Shown piece after piece: positions 28,809-43,916 of a DNA stretch of 64,000 nt (within the stretch, counting starts at the first letter, position 1; each line of letters begins with the position of its first letter). The notes under the pieces were generated by a model that saw only the letters and a list, made by a program, of their open reading frames with translations, did not search any database and was not told where the DNA came from. The translations under genes were made by a program, and so were the position numbers. Source of the DNA: Actinomadura viridilutea (GTDB taxonomy: Bacteria > Actinomycetota > Actinomycetes > Streptosporangiales > Streptosporangiaceae); the NCBI GenBank assembly GCA_003001795.1, contig PVNI01000002.1:372001-436000 (forward strand), written 5' to 3'.

Positions 28809-30002
28809 TCACAGGCCGGCGGCCGCGGCCAGCTCCTTGGCCCGGTCGGTGCGCTCCCAGGAGAAGTCGGGCTCGGGGCGGCCGAAGTGGCCGTAGGCGG
28901 CCGTCTGCTGGTAGATCGGCCGCAGCAGGTCCAGGTCGCGGACGATGGCGGCCGGACGCAGGTCGAACACCTCCAGGACGGCGGCCTGGATCTTGGTGAC
29001 CGGCAGCTTCTCGGTGCCGAAGGTCTCCACGAACACGCCGACCGGGTGCGCCTTGCCGATGGCGTAGGCGACCTGCACCTCGGCGCGGTCGGCCAGGCCG
29101 GCGGCCACGATGTTCTTGGCCACCCAGCGCATGGCGTACGCGGCCGAGCGGTCCACCTTGGAGGGGTCCTTGCCGGAGAACGCGCCGCCGCCGTGCCGCG
29201 CCATGCCGCCGTAGGTGTCCACGATGATCTTGCGGCCGGTCAGCCCGGCGTCGCCCATCGGACCGCCGATCTCGAACCGGCCGGTGGGGTTGACCAGCAG
29301 CCGGTATCCGTCGGACTCCAGGTCGAACTCGGCCAGCACCGGGTCGACCACGTGCTCCTTGATGTCCGGGGTCAGCAGCGTCTTGAGGTCGATGTCCGGG
29401 GCGTGCTGGCTGGAGACGACCACGGTGTCCAGGCGCACCGCGCGGTCGCCCTCGTACTCGATGGTCACCTGCGTCTTGCCGTCCGGCCGCAGGTAGGGCA
29501 CCACGCCCTGCTTGCGGACCTGCGCCAGCCGCTGCGCCAGCCGGTGCGCCAGGGTGATCGGCAGCGGCATCAGCTCGGGGGTCTCGTTGGTGGCGTAGCC
29601 GAACATCAGGCCCTGGTCGCCGGCGCCCTGCCGGTCGAGCTCGTCCGTGCCCTCGCCCTCGCGGGTCTCGTAGGCGTCGTCGACGCCCTGGGCGATGTCG
29701 GGCGACTGGGCGCCGATGGACACCGAAACGCCGCAGGAGTGGCCGTCGAAACCCTTCTTCGACGAGTCGTAGCCGATTTCCAGGATCTTCTCCCGGATCA
29801 CGCCCGGGATGTCCACGTAGGTCTCGGTGGTCACCTCACCGGCGACATGCACCTGCCCCGTGGTGATCATGGTCTCGACGGCGACCCGGCTCTTCGGGTC
29901 GTCCTTGAGCATGGCGTCGAGAATCGCGTCGCTGATCTGGTCCGCGATCTTGTCCGGGTGCCCCTCGGTGACGGACTCGGAGGTGAACAGGCGGCGAGAC
30001 AC
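28809..30002 (-). CDS. metK: S-adenosylmethionine synthetase
   Basis: MetK makes SAM from methionine and ATP. The 397-residue protein shows [20 protein letters not shown] at the N-terminus, [30 protein letters not shown] and the C-terminal catalytic domain. The GTG start (30002) has AAGGAG nine bases upstream. No SAM riboswitch was recognised in the 210 bp between it and coaBC; this stretch may hold its promoter. Confidence 0.97.
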   Translation of the reverse strand: MSRRLFTSESVTEGHPDKIADQISDAILDAMLKDDPKSRVAVETMITTGQVHVAGEVTTETYVDIPGVIREKILEIGYDSSKKGFDGHSCGVSVSIGAQSPDIAQGVDDAYETREGEGTDELDRQGAGDQGLMFGYATNETPELMPLPITLAHRLAQRLAQVRKQGVVPYLRPDGKTQVTIEYEGDRAVRLDTVVVSSQHAPDIDLKTLLTPDIKEHVVDPVLAEFDLESDGYRLLVNPTGRFEIGGPMGDAGLTGRKIIVDTYGGMARHGGGAFSGKDPSKVDRSAAYAMRWVAKNIVAAGLADRAEVQVAYAIGKAHPVGVFVETFGTEKLPVTKIQAAVLEVFDLRPAAIVRDLDLLRPIYQQTAAYGHFGRPEPDFSWERTDRAKELAAAAGL

Positions 30003-30212
30003 GTACGTGAACTCCTTGCAGCGGCTGCTGACTGATGTCGCAGAACGGATTGTGGACTCGGCGGGACACGGGTCCCGCACCGTGGCGACGACCGTGTCCG
30101 AGGAAGTCTAGCGACAATGATTCCTCGCCACGGTACGACGACACCACCGAACAAATGCCTAATCCGGCCACGGATGGCAAGATCAGGCCATACGGAACGC
30201 GCCCCGAGGCGA

Positions 30213-31436
30213 TCAAGGGGTGGCCGGGCGCGGTTCGAGCCGCTCGACCACCAGGTCCCACACCACGTCGGCCAGATCCTCCTTCGGGCCGCGCGGCACC
30301 GGGGTCTCGGCGCCGTCGGCCGTCAGGACGACCGCGGCGTTGTCCGGGCGCCCGAACGCCAGGTCGGCGCCGACCTCGTTGACCACCAGCAGGTCGCAGC
30401 CCTTGCGGGCGAGCTTCTCGCGGCCCGCGGCCAGCACGTCGTCGGTCTCGGCGGCGAACCCCACGACCACCTGGTCGCCGCGCGGCCGGGCGCTCAGCTC
30501 GGCCAGGATGTCGGGATTCTTGACCAGCGCGATCGGCTCGGGCTCCGCCCCCGGCACCTTCTTGATCTTGGAGTCGCGGTAGTCGGCGGGGCGGAAGTCG
30601 GCGACGGCGGCCGCCATGACGACCGCGTCGGCGTCCGCGGCGGCCTCCAGCACCGCCGCGCGCATCTGCGCGGCCGACTCCACGCGCACCACGCGCGCCC
30701 CCGCCGGATCGGGCAGGGCGACGTTCGCCGCGACCACGGTCACCCGGGCGCCGCGCGCCACGGCCGTGCGGGCCAGGGCGTACCCCTGCAGGCCGGAGGA
30801 GCGGTTGCCGATGAACCGCACCGGGTCGATCGCCTCGCGCGTCCCGCCCGCCGAGATCACCACGTGCCGGCCCGCGAGGTCGGGCGCCCTCCGACCGCGT
30901 CTCAGCGCCCGCCGGGCCACCTCGAACAGCTCGGCCGGCTCGGGCAGCCGCCCCGGCCCGGTGTCGGCGCCGGTCAGCCGTCCCGTCGCGGGCTCCACCA
31001 CGATCGCGCCGCGGGAGCGCAGCAGGGCCACGTTGTCCTGGGTCGCCGGATGCTCCCACATCTCGGTGTGCATGGCGGGCGCGAACACCACCGGGCACCG
31101 CGCGGTCAGCAGGGTGGCGGTGAGCAGGTCGTCGGCCCGGCCGTGCGCGGCCCGCGCGAGCAGGTCGGCGGTGGCCGGGGCGACGAAGACCAGGTCCGCC
31201 TCCTTGCCCAGGCGGACGTGCGCCACCTGGTCGACGTCGTCCCACACCTGGGACGACACCGGGTGGCCCGACAGCGCCTCCCAGGTCGCGGCGCCGACGA
31301 AGCGCAACGCGTCGGCGGTCGGCACCACGCGCACGTCGTGTCCGGACTCCGTGAGCCGCCGCAGCAGCTCGCACGCCTTGTACGCGGCGATGCCGGCGCC
31401 GACGCCGAGCACGACGCGCGGCCTGGGATCGGTCAT
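30213..31436 (-). CDS. coaBC: CoaBC, phosphopantothenoylcysteine synthetase/decarboxylase
   Basis: This bifunctional flavoprotein makes 4-phosphopantetheine for coenzyme A. The N-terminal CoaC half (about residues 1-190) begins RPRVVLGVGAGIAAYKACELL and has the flavin-binding PAMHTEMW; the C-terminal CoaB half contains SAGGTREAIDPVRFIGNRSSG and the conserved VKNPDILAEL near the end. At 407 residues the length is normal. It lies 25 bp after rpoZ in the mihF-gmk-rpoZ-coaBC-metK string. Confidence 0.95.
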   Translation of the reverse strand: MTDPRPRVVLGVGAGIAAYKACELLRRLTESGHDVRVVPTADALRFVGAATWEALSGHPVSSQVWDDVDQVAHVRLGKEADLVFVAPATADLLARAAHGRADDLLTATLLTARCPVVFAPAMHTEMWEHPATQDNVALLRSRGAIVVEPATGRLTGADTGPGRLPEPAELFEVARRALRRGRRAPDLAGRHVVISAGGTREAIDPVRFIGNRSSGLQGYALARTAVARGARVTVVAANVALPDPAGARVVRVESAAQMRAAVLEAAADADAVVMAAAVADFRPADYRDSKIKKVPGAEPEPIALVKNPDILAELSARPRGDQVVVGFAAETDDVLAAGREKLARKGCDLLVVNEVGADLAFGRPDNAAVVLTADGAETPVPRGPKEDLADVVWDLVVERLEPRPATP

Positions 31437-31461
31437 GGCTCGGTTGTGCGGTCCGGGCGTC

Positions 31462-31716
31462 TCAGCCGTCGATCGGCTCGGCGTGCAGCAGGCCCTCGCG
31501 CACCTCGCGCAGCGCGATCGAGAGCGGCTTCTCCTGCACCTGGGTCTCCACGAGCGGGCCCACGTACTCCAGCAGGCCCTCGCCGAGCTGCGCGTAGTAG
31601 GCGTTGATCTGCCGGGCGCGCTTGGCGGCGATCGTGACCAGGCCGTACTTGGTGTCGACGACCTCGAGGAGCTCGTCGATCGACGGGTTGGTGATGCCCT
31701 CGGAACTGGCTGCCAC
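31462..31716 (-). CDS. rpoZ: RNA polymerase omega subunit
   Basis: The 84-residue omega subunit helps assemble RNA polymerase by binding the beta-prime subunit. It shows the family segment [19 protein letters not shown] and PLSIALREV. The GTG start is 24 bp after the gmk stop. The gmk-rpoZ-coaBC order is standard. Confidence 0.95.
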   Translation of the reverse strand: MAASSEGITNPSIDELLEVVDTKYGLVTIAAKRARQINAYYAQLGEGLLEYVGPLVETQVQEKPLSIALREVREGLLHAEPIDG

Positions 31717-31740
31717 TCTGTGGCCTTCCCCTAGACGTGG

Positions 31741-32478
31741 CTATGGACGAACGGCCATCAAGGTTAGCAGTTCGCGGCACACGTCCTGGACGGACGTGTT
31801 GACCAGCGTCACGTCGAACTCCTTCTCGGCGGCCAGTTCCACCCGCGCCGCCGCCAGCCGCCGCTCGATCACGTCCGCGGGCTCGGTGCCGCGGCCGACC
31901 AGGCGGCGGACCAGCTCTTCCCACGAGGGCGGCGCCAGGAACACCAGCAGCGACTCGGGCATCGCCTGCCGGACCTGGCGCGCCCCCTGCAGATCGATCT
32001 CCAGCAGCACGGGCTGCCCGGCGGCCAGCCGTTCCTCGACCGGACGCCTCGGGGTGCCGTAGCGGTTGCCCGCGAACTCGGCCCATTCGAGCAGCTCCCC
32101 TTCGGCGACGAGCCGGTCGAAGCCGGCGTCGTCGACGAAGTAGTACTGCACCCCGTGGGTCTCACCCGGCCGGGGCGGCCGGGTGGTCACCGAGACCGAC
32201 AGCCACACCTCGGGATGGGCCCGCCGGATCTCGGCGACGACCGTGCTCTTGCCGACGCCCGACGGCCCGGACAGGACCGTCAGCCGCCGCGGCCTGGAGC
32301 CCTGCGACGAGGGAGAGTCGCCCGGCGCAGCGATGGGTGCGCCGGGGCCGGGCGGGATGGAGCCGGAGTCGGACGCGCCGCCGGACGTGCCGGGGGGCCT
32401 GCCGTCGGACGCGCCGGACCCGGCCGCGACGGTCGCGCCGTCGCGCCCGCCCGCGCGTCGCTCGTCAGCGGTTTCCAC
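31741..32478 (-). CDS. gmk: guanylate kinase with long N-terminal extension
   Basis: Gmk phosphorylates GMP to GDP. The core begins near residue 60 ([16 protein letters not shown]-loop), followed by [11 protein letters not shown], the GMP-binding YYFVDD and [10 protein letters not shown]. The preceding residues are a low-complexity Gly/Ser/Pro/Asp tail. The GTG at 32478 overlaps the end of mihF by 14 bp; another GTG at 32493 is possible, and no in-frame start with a ribosome binding site was seen nearer the core. The extension is therefore either a translated tail or a sign that the true start is internal. Confidence 0.9.
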   Translation of the reverse strand: METADERRAGGRDGATVAAGSGASDGRPPGTSGGASDSGSIPPGPGAPIAAPGDSPSSQGSRPRRLTVLSGPSGVGKSTVVAEIRRAHPEVWLSVSVTTRPPRPGETHGVQYYFVDDAGFDRLVAEGELLEWAEFAGNRYGTPRRPVEERLAAGQPVLLEIDLQGARQVRQAMPESLLVFLAPPSWEELVRRLVGRGTEPADVIERRLAAARVELAAEKEFDVTLVNTSVQDVCRELLTLMAVRP

Positions 32479-32791
32479 CGCCGCCGAACTCACGCTCCAG
32501 GGAGGCGCGCTGGTTGGCGCCGAGACCCCGCACGCGGCGGGACTCGGCGATGCCCAGGCGCTCCATGATCTGCTTCGCACGGACCTTGCCCACGCCGGGC
32601 AGGGACTCGAGGAGGGCCGACACCTTCATCTTCCCGATGACGTCGTCGGTCTGCCCCTCCTTGAGGACCTCGGCAAGCGAGATTCCCCCGTGCTTCAGCT
32701 TGTTCTTGACCTCGGCCCGCTCCTTGCGGGCCTTGGCAGCCTTCTCCAGGGCTGCGGCGCGCTGTTCGGGGGTTAGGGGCGGAAGAGCCAC
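32465..32791 (-). CDS. mihF: actinobacterial integration host factor MihF/sIHF
   Basis: MihF bends and compacts DNA and affects replication and sporulation; it is unrelated to IHF/HU of proteobacteria. The 108-residue protein has a basic, helical N-terminus ([16 protein letters not shown]) and a C-terminal helix-two-turn-helix with [20 protein letters not shown], the conserved Gly-Val-Gly-Lys DNA contact. The GTG start is preceded by AGGTGA. It heads the gmk-rpoZ-coaBC-metK run and has a long upstream non-coding region. Confidence 0.94.
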   Translation of the reverse strand: MALPPLTPEQRAAALEKAAKARKERAEVKNKLKHGGISLAEVLKEGQTDDVIGKMKVSALLESLPGVGKVRAKQIMERLGIAESRRVRGLGANQRASLEREFGGGGNR

Positions 32792-33110
32792 GCCGGGTCA
32801 CCTCAGGTTTCACTCGACGGAGTCGGACGGGTTGGGAAACTAGCGAGTTCACGCCCTATAAAGCAACGTGAAGTGCCGTTTGGCCCGCCACAAAATCACG
32901 AAAATCACTCCCTGAGGCGTCCTGAATACGGAGTGTACACACTCGGAGCCTCCCTCCGCGCCACCCCCGCCCCATCAGCGGCTTTCGCAAGATCGTCAAA
33001 AATCCCCCGACAACGCCCCATTTGTGTCACTTGTCACCCTGATCGCTAGGGCTTTCGAACTAGCCACGCGCCGACGGCCGCGTTTCCGGCGGACGACGAA
33101 GACTCTCTCA

Positions 33111-33126
33111 GGTGATCCGTGTCACA
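33111..33126. promoter_or_regulatory. CRP-type operator-like palindrome upstream of mihF
   Basis: GGTGATCCGTGTCACA matches the actinobacterial CRP/GlxR consensus TGTGA-N6-TCACA except at the first base. It lies about 320 bp upstream of the mihF start and 43 bp from a second similar site. Confidence 0.45.
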
Positions 33127-33168
33127 TTTTCCTGCGGTCCGCCGTTTCCCGGAAAACAGGCCGACAGA

Positions 33169-33184
33169 AGTGACCGCAATCACT
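33169..33184. promoter_or_regulatory. second CRP-type operator-like palindrome upstream of mihF
   Basis: AGTGACCGCAATCACT is a perfect 5-bp inverted repeat with a 6-bp spacer and the GTGA-N6-TCAC core of CRP sites. BldD boxes described as AGTGA-N-TCACC are an alternative reading. Confidence 0.4.
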
Positions 33185-33322
33185 CGCCCGAAATGTCCAA
33201 AAACTCCCTGGGCAGGCAATCGAGTGGGACGTCCACGCGCCGGCGGACCCCGCCGGCCCCGCGTCCCGTTCAGGGGTCGGATCGCGGCGTCGGACGTTCT
33301 CGGGACGCTCGAGGGGGCCCGT

Positions 33323-34051
33323 TCAGGACCCCGCCGAAGCGGCGGGCCCCCCGGCGGGAGTGCGGCGCAGCGCCGCGGCGATGTCCGCGGCGGCCGTCCC
33401 GGGATCGGCGGCGCCCGTGATGGGCCGTCCGATCACCAGCAGGTCGGCCCCCGCCGCCAGCGCCTCCTCGGGCGTGGCGACGCGCGCCTGGTCCTGCGCG
33501 GCGGCCCCCGCGGGCCGCACACCAGGCGTGATGAGGGTGACGCCGGGCCCGACCTCCGCGCGCACCGCAGCGGCCTCCTGAGGGGAGCAGACGAGCGCCT
33601 GAGCGCCCGCCTCCACCGCGAGAGCGGCCAGCCGCCGTACGGCGTCGTGCGCGGGCCCCTCCAGGCCGATGCGGGCCAGATCCTCCTCGCGCAGGGACGT
33701 GAGCACCGTCACCGCCGCGATCCTGGCGCCCGGCGCGGCGTCCACGGCGGCGCGGATCATGGCCGGGCCGCCCGCGGCGTGCACCGTGAGGAACGCCGGC
33801 TCGAGCCGTGCCACCGAGCGCGCCGCCCCCGCGACCGTGGCGGGGATGTCGTGCAGCTTCAGGTCCAGGAACACCTGAGCGCCGCCCGCCTCCCGCACGC
33901 GGGCGACCGCGTCCGGCCCGTACCGCAGGTACAGCTCGAGGCCCACCTTGACGGTGCTGACATGCGGAGCGACCAGGCCGGCCCACCGAGCGGCCGTCTC
34001 CAGGTCGGGGGCGTCCAGCGCCACGGCGATGGGGGCGGGGGCAGCGGTCAC
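33323..34051 (-). CDS. pyrF: orotidine 5-phosphate decarboxylase
   Basis: PyrF converts OMP to UMP, the last step of the pyrimidine pathway. The 242-residue TIM-barrel protein has the catalytic DLKLHDIP motif near residue 60 and LITPGVRP and [11 protein letters not shown] toward the C-terminus. The GTG start overlaps the pyrD stop (GTGA). Codon context matches the other pyr genes. Confidence 0.94.
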   Translation of the reverse strand: MTAAPAPIAVALDAPDLETAARWAGLVAPHVSTVKVGLELYLRYGPDAVARVREAGGAQVFLDLKLHDIPATVAGAARSVARLEPAFLTVHAAGGPAMIRAAVDAAPGARIAAVTVLTSLREEDLARIGLEGPAHDAVRRLAALAVEAGAQALVCSPQEAAAVRAEVGPGVTLITPGVRPAGAAAQDQARVATPEEALAAGADLLVIGRPITGAADPGTAAADIAAALRRTPAGGPAASAGS

Positions 34052-35118
34052 GGCAGATTCTCCTTCGTCTCCCCGGGCACGGGCTCCTCGGGGCGGACCT
34101 GGGGCGGGACGTACCCGGCGGGCTTGTGGGCCAGCCCCACGGCGTCCGCCAGCGTGAGGCGGCGCGCCGCCAAGGCGTCCTCCAGCTCGCGCAGGATGCG
34201 CGTGCCCGCGGACGGGTCGTGGAACAAGGTGGTGCCCACCGCGACCGCCGAGGCCCCGGCCAGCACGAACTCCAGCGCGTCCAGCCCGGTGGCCACGCCC
34301 CCCACGCCGATGATGGGCGTGGTGGGCAGCGCGGCGTGCACCTGGTAGACGCAGCGCACGGCCACGGGCCGCACGGCCGGCCCGGACAGGCCGCCCGACA
34401 CGCCCGCCAGCGCGGGACGCAGCGTGTCGGTGTCGATGGCCATGCCGACCATCGTGTTGATCAGGGTCAGCGCGTCGGCCCCCGCGTCCACGCAGGCCAG
34501 CGCGATGGTGACGATGTCGGTGACGTCCGGCGCGAGCTTGGCGATCACCGGCACCCGGCTGTTGGCGCGCACCGCCCGCACCACGGCGGCCGACGCGCGC
34601 GGATGCCAGGCGAACATCCGGCCGCGGTCCTCGACGTTGGGGCAGGCCACGTTCACCTCGATCGCCGCGACGCCGGGCACGCCGCGCAGCCGCCGGGCCA
34701 GCTCGCCGAACTCCTCGACGGTGTTGCCCGCCAGCGACACGATCGTCCGCACGCCCTGCTCGGTCAGCCACGGCAGGTCCCGTTCGAGGAACGTGTCGAT
34801 GCCCGGGCCCGGCAGGCCCATGGCGGTCAGCAGCCCGGCCGGCGTCTCGACCATCCGCGGCGTGGGCCGCCCCGCCCGCGGCTGCGCCATCACCGACGTC
34901 GTCACGAACGCGCCCAGCCGCGACAGGTCGGTGAACTGCGCCAGCTCCCGTCCCGTCCCGCCGCAGCCGGACGCCGTCAGGATGGGATTCGGCAGCTCCA
35001 GATCCCCCAGCCGCGTCCGCATCCTGTCCGACATCCTGTCCGACATCCTGTCCGACGCCTTCCCCGCGCCTCGCTGGTCGCTCCAGGCGCCGCCGCGCCT
35101 TTCCGGCTCCCTTGTCAC
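34048..35118 (-). CDS. pyrD: dihydroorotate dehydrogenase, class 1B
   Basis: PyrD oxidises dihydroorotate using FMN and passes electrons to PyrK. The core begins near residue 34 and shows [34 protein letters not shown] and [14 protein letters not shown]. The GTG at 35118 overlaps the pyrK stop (GTGA) and is the likely coupled start; in-frame ATGs at 35046, 35034 and 35022 lie in a 12-bp repeat that encodes MSDR three times, so the first 32 residues may be a non-essential tail. Pairing with pyrK shows this is the NAD-linked class 1B enzyme rather than the quinone-linked class 2. Confidence 0.92.
   Translation of the reverse strand: MTREPERRGGAWSDQRGAGKASDRMSDRMSDRMRTRLGDLELPNPILTASGCGGTGRELAQFTDLSRLGAFVTTSVMAQPRAGRPTPRMVETPAGLLTAMGLPGPGIDTFLERDLPWLTEQGVRTIVSLAGNTVEEFGELARRLRGVPGVAAIEVNVACPNVEDRGRMFAWHPRASAAVVRAVRANSRVPVIAKLAPDVTDIVTIALACVDAGADALTLINTMVGMAIDTDTLRPALAGVSGGLSGPAVRPVAVRCVYQVHAALPTTPIIGVGGVATGLDALEFVLAGASAVAVGTTLFHDPSAGTRILRELEDALAARRLTLADAVGLAHKPAGYVPPQVRPEEPVPGETKENLP
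35020..35055 (-). repeat. three 12-bp tandem repeats at the pyrD N-terminus
   Basis: CATCCTGTCCGA (plus-strand view) occurs three times in a row at 35020-35031, 35032-35043 and 35044-35055. Each copy carries an in-frame ATG on the minus strand, encoding MSDRMSDRM. Confidence 0.85.
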
Positions 35119-36011
35119 TGGGCCTCCTCGCGCGCGCGGTCGGCGACGTGCAGGACGCGGGGGGCGCCCAAGGCGTCGAACGGGATGGTGCCCAGGTCGC
35201 CCCAGCGGACCCGGTCGCCGCGCAGCACCGGGCCCTCGGCGCAGGCGCGCACCATGCGGGTCACGCCGTCATCCCCGTGGAACGGCAGCACGCACGTCAT
35301 GCACACGCCGATGCCGCACGCCCCGGTCTCCTGCAGGAACTCCTCCACCGACACCTGGGACGGCACGCCGAAGTCCGCGGCGATGCGCGCCACCGTGCGC
35401 AGCAGGGACGTGGGTCCGCAGCCGTAGACGACGTCGGAGCCGGTCTCCTCCAGCACGCGGGGCAGCGCCTCGCGCAGCGTGGCCTTCTCCCCCAGCGAGC
35501 CGTCCTCGGTGACGACGGTGGCGCTGTCGCCGATGCGCTGCGCCATCCGCGACCCGAACACCTGCCGCGACGTGGCCCCCGCCAGCACGAAGTGCACCTG
35601 GCAGCCGCGCCGGCGCAGCGTGTCGGCCAGCGCGAACAGCCCGGCCGCGCCCGGCCCGCCGCCCACCAGCAGGCAGCCGACCGGGTCGCGGGGCAGCCGG
35701 AACGGGCGGCCGAGCGGCCCCACCACGTCGAGCCGGTCGCGCGAGCGCAGCCCGGCCAGCCAGCGGGTGCCCGGCTCGCGGACGGCGAACACCATCTCCA
35801 CCGTCCCGCCGTAGTCGGACTTGACCTCGTGCACGGCCAGGCACCGGCGCACGAGCCGGCTCGTGTGCTCGCCGCCCACCGCGAGCGCCACGAACTGCCC
35901 CGGCCGGAACCGCTCCGCGACCCCGGGGGCCACCGCCGTCAGCGCGTGGTAGTCGCCCACCTGGCGGACCGTCAAAACGGTTGCCGACGTCTGCACCGGT
36001 GTGTCGGACAC
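35115..36011 (-). CDS. pyrK: dihydroorotate dehydrogenase electron-transfer subunit
   Basis: PyrK carries FAD and a 2Fe-2S cluster and moves electrons from PyrD to NAD. The 298-residue protein has a ferredoxin-reductase-like FAD domain, an NAD-binding [15 protein letters not shown] segment near residue 112, and the cluster cysteines in [16 protein letters not shown] with a further Cys in RACAEGPV. The GTG start lies 49 bp after the carB stop. Confidence 0.92.
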   Translation of the reverse strand: MSDTPVQTSATVLTVRQVGDYHALTAVAPGVAERFRPGQFVALAVGGEHTSRLVRRCLAVHEVKSDYGGTVEMVFAVREPGTRWLAGLRSRDRLDVVGPLGRPFRLPRDPVGCLLVGGGPGAAGLFALADTLRRRGCQVHFVLAGATSRQVFGSRMAQRIGDSATVVTEDGSLGEKATLREALPRVLEETGSDVVYGCGPTSLLRTVARIAADFGVPSQVSVEEFLQETGACGIGVCMTCVLPFHGDDGVTRMVRACAEGPVLRGDRVRWGDLGTIPFDALGAPRVLHVADRAREEAQ

Positions 36012-36060
36012 CCGTCTCCCTCTCGTCGTCGTCGGGCCGCACGGCCTGGGCGCCCTCCCG

Positions 36061-39401
<3,341 letters not shown>

Positions 39402-39402
<1 letters not shown>

Positions 39403-40523
39403 CAGCGGGCACCCCCCATCAGCTCGCAGAAGCGGTCGAACAGGCCGGTGGCGTCGTGCGGTCCCGCCGCCGCCTCCGGGTGGTACTGGACGCTGAACGC
39501 CGGGTAGTCGAGCAGCCGCAGGCCCTCGACGCAGCCGTCGTTGAGGTTGACGTGGCTGACCTCGCCGCGCCCGTACGGGGTGTCGAACGGGCCGTCGGTC
39601 GGCGCGTCCACGGCGAATCCGTGGTTGTGCGCGGAGATGTCCACCTTCCCCGTCCTGACGTCCCGCACGGGCTGGTTGACGCCCCGGTGCCCGAACCGCA
39701 GCTTGTAGGTGCCGAGGCCCAGGGCCCGACCGAAGATCTGGTTGCCGAAGCAGATGCCGAAGAACGGCTTGCCCGCGTCCAGCACGCCGCGCAGCGCCTC
39801 CACGGCGTAGTCGGCGGCGGCCGGGTCGCCCGGGCCGTTGCTGAAGAACACGCCGTCCGGGTCGAGCGCCAGGATGTCCTCGGCGGTGCTCGCCGCGGGC
39901 AGCACGTGCACCTCGCAGCCGCGCTGCGCCATCCGGTACGGCGTCATCGCCTTGATGCCCAGGTCGACGGCCGCCACGGTGAACCGCTTCTCGCCGTGCG
40001 CCGCCACCACGTACGGCTCGGGGGTGGACACCTCGCGGGCCAGGTCGGCGCCGACCATGGAGGGGCCGGCCAGCACCTTGTCCAGCAGCTCGCGCTCGGG
40101 CGCGAGGGCCGCGTCGCCGCTGAAGACGCCGGCGCGCATGGCGCCCTTGTCGCGCAGGTGGCGGGTGAGGGCGCGGGTCCCCGGCATGGCGATGCCGACC
40201 ACGCCCTGCGCGCGCAGCGCCTCCTCCAGCGACCCGGTGGCGCGCCAGTTGGACGCCAGGCGGGCGGGCTCGCGCACCACGTACCCGGCGACCTGGATGC
40301 GGCCCGACTCGGGGTCCTCGCCGTTGACGCCGGTGTTGCCGATGTGCGGGGCGGTCATCGCCACGATCTGCCGGGCGTACGACGGGTCGGTGAGCGTCTC
40401 CTGGTACCCGGTCATCCCGGTGTTGAAGACCATCTCGCCGAAGGTCTCGCCGAGCGCCCCGAACGCCTCCCCGCGGAACGTCTTGCCGTCTTCCAGAACC
40501 AGCACTGCGGGGGGTGGGGTCAC
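39402..40523 (-). CDS. carA: carbamoyl phosphate synthetase small subunit
   Basis: CarA hydrolyses glutamine and delivers ammonia to CarB. The 373-residue protein has the N-terminal CPSase domain and a class I glutamine amidotransferase domain with the nucleophile in [10 protein letters not shown] and the catalytic His/Glu in [12 protein letters not shown]. The GTG start overlaps the pyrC stop (GTGA). The transport-related gene often found between pyrC and carA in actinomycetes is absent here. Confidence 0.96.
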
Positions 40524-41809
40524 TGCAGCTTCCCTTCCAGAACGGTCGGCCGTCCGCGCAGGAAGGTGGCGACGACGCATCCGGGCAGCTCCAGCCCCGC
40601 GAAGGGGGTGTTGCGGCTCTTGGACGTCATCGCCGTGGGGTCCACCGGGCGGCGCGGCGCCGGGTCGTACAGCGTGATGTTGGCGGGGGAACCGGCGGCC
40701 AGCGGGCGGCCCTGCCCGGTGAGGCGGCCGATGCGCGCGGGGCGGACCGACATGCGGTCGGCCACCCCGGCCCAGTCGAGCAGCCCGGTGTCGACCATGG
40801 CCTCCTGGACGACCGACAGCGCCGTCTCCAGGCCGATCATGCCCATGGCGGCCTCGGCCCACTCGGTCTCCTTGGCCTCCACGGGGTGCGGGGCGTGGTC
40901 GGTGGCCACGCAGTCGATGGTCCCGTCGGCCAGCGCCCGCCGCAGCGCGGCCACGTCCTCGGCGGTGCGCAGCGGCGGGTTCACCTTGTAGACGGGGTCG
41001 TAGGTCTCGGCGCGGGTGTCGTCCAGCAGCAGGTGGTGCGGGGTGACCTCGGCGGTGACCCGGCAGCCGCGGCTCTTGGCCCACCGGATGATCTCGACCG
41101 ACCCGGCGGTGGACACGTGGCACACGTGCACCCGCGAGCCCACGTGCTCGGCCAGCAGCACGTCCCGGGCGACGATCGCCTCCTCGGCCACCGCGGGCCA
41201 GCCGGGCAGCCCGAGCCGGGCGGACACCTCGCCCTCGTTCATCTGGGCGCCCTCGGTCAGCCGCGGCTCCTGGGCGTGCTGGGCGATCACGCCGTCGAAC
41301 GCCTTGACGTACTCCAGCGCCCGCCGCATGATCACCGCGTCGGACACGCAGTGCCCGTCGTCGGAGAACACCCGCACCCGGGCGGCCGAGTCCGCCATGG
41401 CGCCCAGCTCGGCCAGCTGCTCGCCGGCGATGCCGCGGGTGACCGCGCCGACCGGCTGCACGTCGCAGTAGCCGGCCTCGCGGCCGAGGCGCCACACCTG
41501 CTCCACCACGCCCGCGGTGTCGGCCACGGGGTCGGTGTTGGCCATCGCGTGCACGGCGGTGTACCCGCCCATCGCGGCGGCCTTCGTGCCGGACTCGACG
41601 GTCTCGGCGTCCTCGCGGCCCGGCTCGCGCAGGTGCGTGTGCAGGTCCACCAGGCCGGGCAGGGCGATCAGCCCGTCGGCCCGGACGACCTGCGCGCCGG
41701 CCGCGTCCAGCCCCCGCCCCACTTCGACGATCATGCCGTCCCGGACGAGGATGTCGGCGGGCTCCCCGCCCAGGATCCGCGCGTCCTTGATGAGAACCGT
41801 CGACGTCAC
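40520..41809 (-). CDS. pyrC: dihydroorotase
   Basis: PyrC closes carbamoyl aspartate to dihydroorotate. The 429-residue amidohydrolase shows the metal-binding [10 protein letters not shown], the DDGHCVSDA region, [28 protein letters not shown] with the catalytic aspartate, and the C-terminal NITLYDP. The GTG start is 100 bp after the pyrB stop, the largest gap inside the early operon. Confidence 0.96.
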   Translation of the reverse strand: MTSTVLIKDARILGGEPADILVRDGMIVEVGRGLDAAGAQVVRADGLIALPGLVDLHTHLREPGREDAETVESGTKAAAMGGYTAVHAMANTDPVADTAGVVEQVWRLGREAGYCDVQPVGAVTRGIAGEQLAELGAMADSAARVRVFSDDGHCVSDAVIMRRALEYVKAFDGVIAQHAQEPRLTEGAQMNEGEVSARLGLPGWPAVAEEAIVARDVLLAEHVGSRVHVCHVSTAGSVEIIRWAKSRGCRVTAEVTPHHLLLDDTRAETYDPVYKVNPPLRTAEDVAALRRALADGTIDCVATDHAPHPVEAKETEWAEAAMGMIGLETALSVVQEAMVDTGLLDWAGVADRMSVRPARIGRLTGQGRPLAAGSPANITLYDPAPRRPVDPTAMTSKSRNTPFAGLELPGCVVATFLRGRPTVLEGKLQ

Positions 41810-41909
41810 CGTGCTCCCCCGCTCGTCTCGGCGGCGGCGCCGACGCGCCGCCTCGTCGTGTCGTCCGTCCCGCGCCGGCCGGTCCCGGCGCCGCGCTCCG
41901 GCGGTCGGC

Positions 41910-43551
<1,642 letters not shown>

Positions 43552-43619
43552 CGCTCGTCCGTATCACCGTAGCAGTCCCAACTCTCTGCCATGTACCGGG
43601 GATACCGGGCGTCTTGCCT

Positions 43620-43635
43620 GGTGAGAGCGGTCACA
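43620..43635. promoter_or_regulatory. CRP-type or BldD-type operator-like palindrome
   Basis: GGTGAGAGCGGTCACA has the core GTGA-N6-TCAC and differs from the CRP consensus only at the first base. It lies between pyrR and bldD and matches the two sites upstream of mihF. Since bldD of Streptomyces represses itself, a BldD site is a second possibility. Confidence 0.45.
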
Positions 43636-43748
43636 TCGGGGGAATGAAGGAGATGGGCACCGGAGACGGCCGGTGCGCGCGACGGGCCGGCCCGACCCGG
43701 ACGGTCCGGATCGAGACCTGCGGATTCGACCGCTTTTTTCCAATCAGC

Positions 43749-43777
43749 TTGACCTAGGGCCGTCCCCGTTTTACCGT
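43749..43777 (+). promoter_or_regulatory. candidate bldD promoter
   Basis: TTGACC (43749-43754), a 17-bp spacer and TACCGT (43772-43777) resemble a housekeeping sigma promoter. It would give a leader of roughly 130 nt before the bldD ATG. Confidence 0.5.
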
Positions 43778-43916
43778 CACTGTCCGTAACCATCCCTGGA
43801 GACGGACCCTCGGGGCGGATTGGAGCCTCCGGGTCCGGGCCTCCCCCCGGGACACCGAGGAATCGCCGTCCCGGGGGCCCGACAACGACGACGAAAGTGA
43901 GCCTGGGGGACCGCAC

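Larger units (their letters stand above)
32792..33322 (-). promoter_or_regulatory. 531-bp non-coding region upstream of mihF
   Basis: This is the longest gene-free stretch of the window and is richer in A+T than its surroundings. No credible protein or tRNA was found. It contains a TTTATA-like hexamer near 32860 (minus strand), a GAGTG-TACA-CACTC inverted repeat at 32931-32944, a CTAG-framed inverted repeat near 33045-33064, and two CRP-type palindromes at 33112-33125 and 33169-33184. It probably carries the mihF promoter and its control sites plus the end of the pyr transcript. Confidence 0.55.
43552..43916. promoter_or_regulatory. divergent promoter region between pyrR and bldD
   Basis: These 365 bp contain no credible gene. 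They hold the pyrR leader and promoter on the minus side, a CRP-type palindrome at 43620-43635, and a plus-strand -35/-10 pair at 43749-43777 for bldD. The rest is featureless. Confidence 0.6.

Noticed and set aside
30003..30212. Possible SAM riboswitch upstream of metK
   Set aside because: No SAM-I, SAM-II or SAM-IV core sequences are visible.
33041..33066. Possible tRNA T-loop-like GTTCGAA near a CTAG-framed repeat
   Set aside because: No cloverleaf can be built around it: no D-arm, anticodon arm or acceptor stem.
33112..33420. Plus-strand 102-residue frame upstream of pyrF
   Set aside because: The second half is the antisense of pyrF, the first half lies in non-coding AT-rich DNA, and there is no ribosome binding site.
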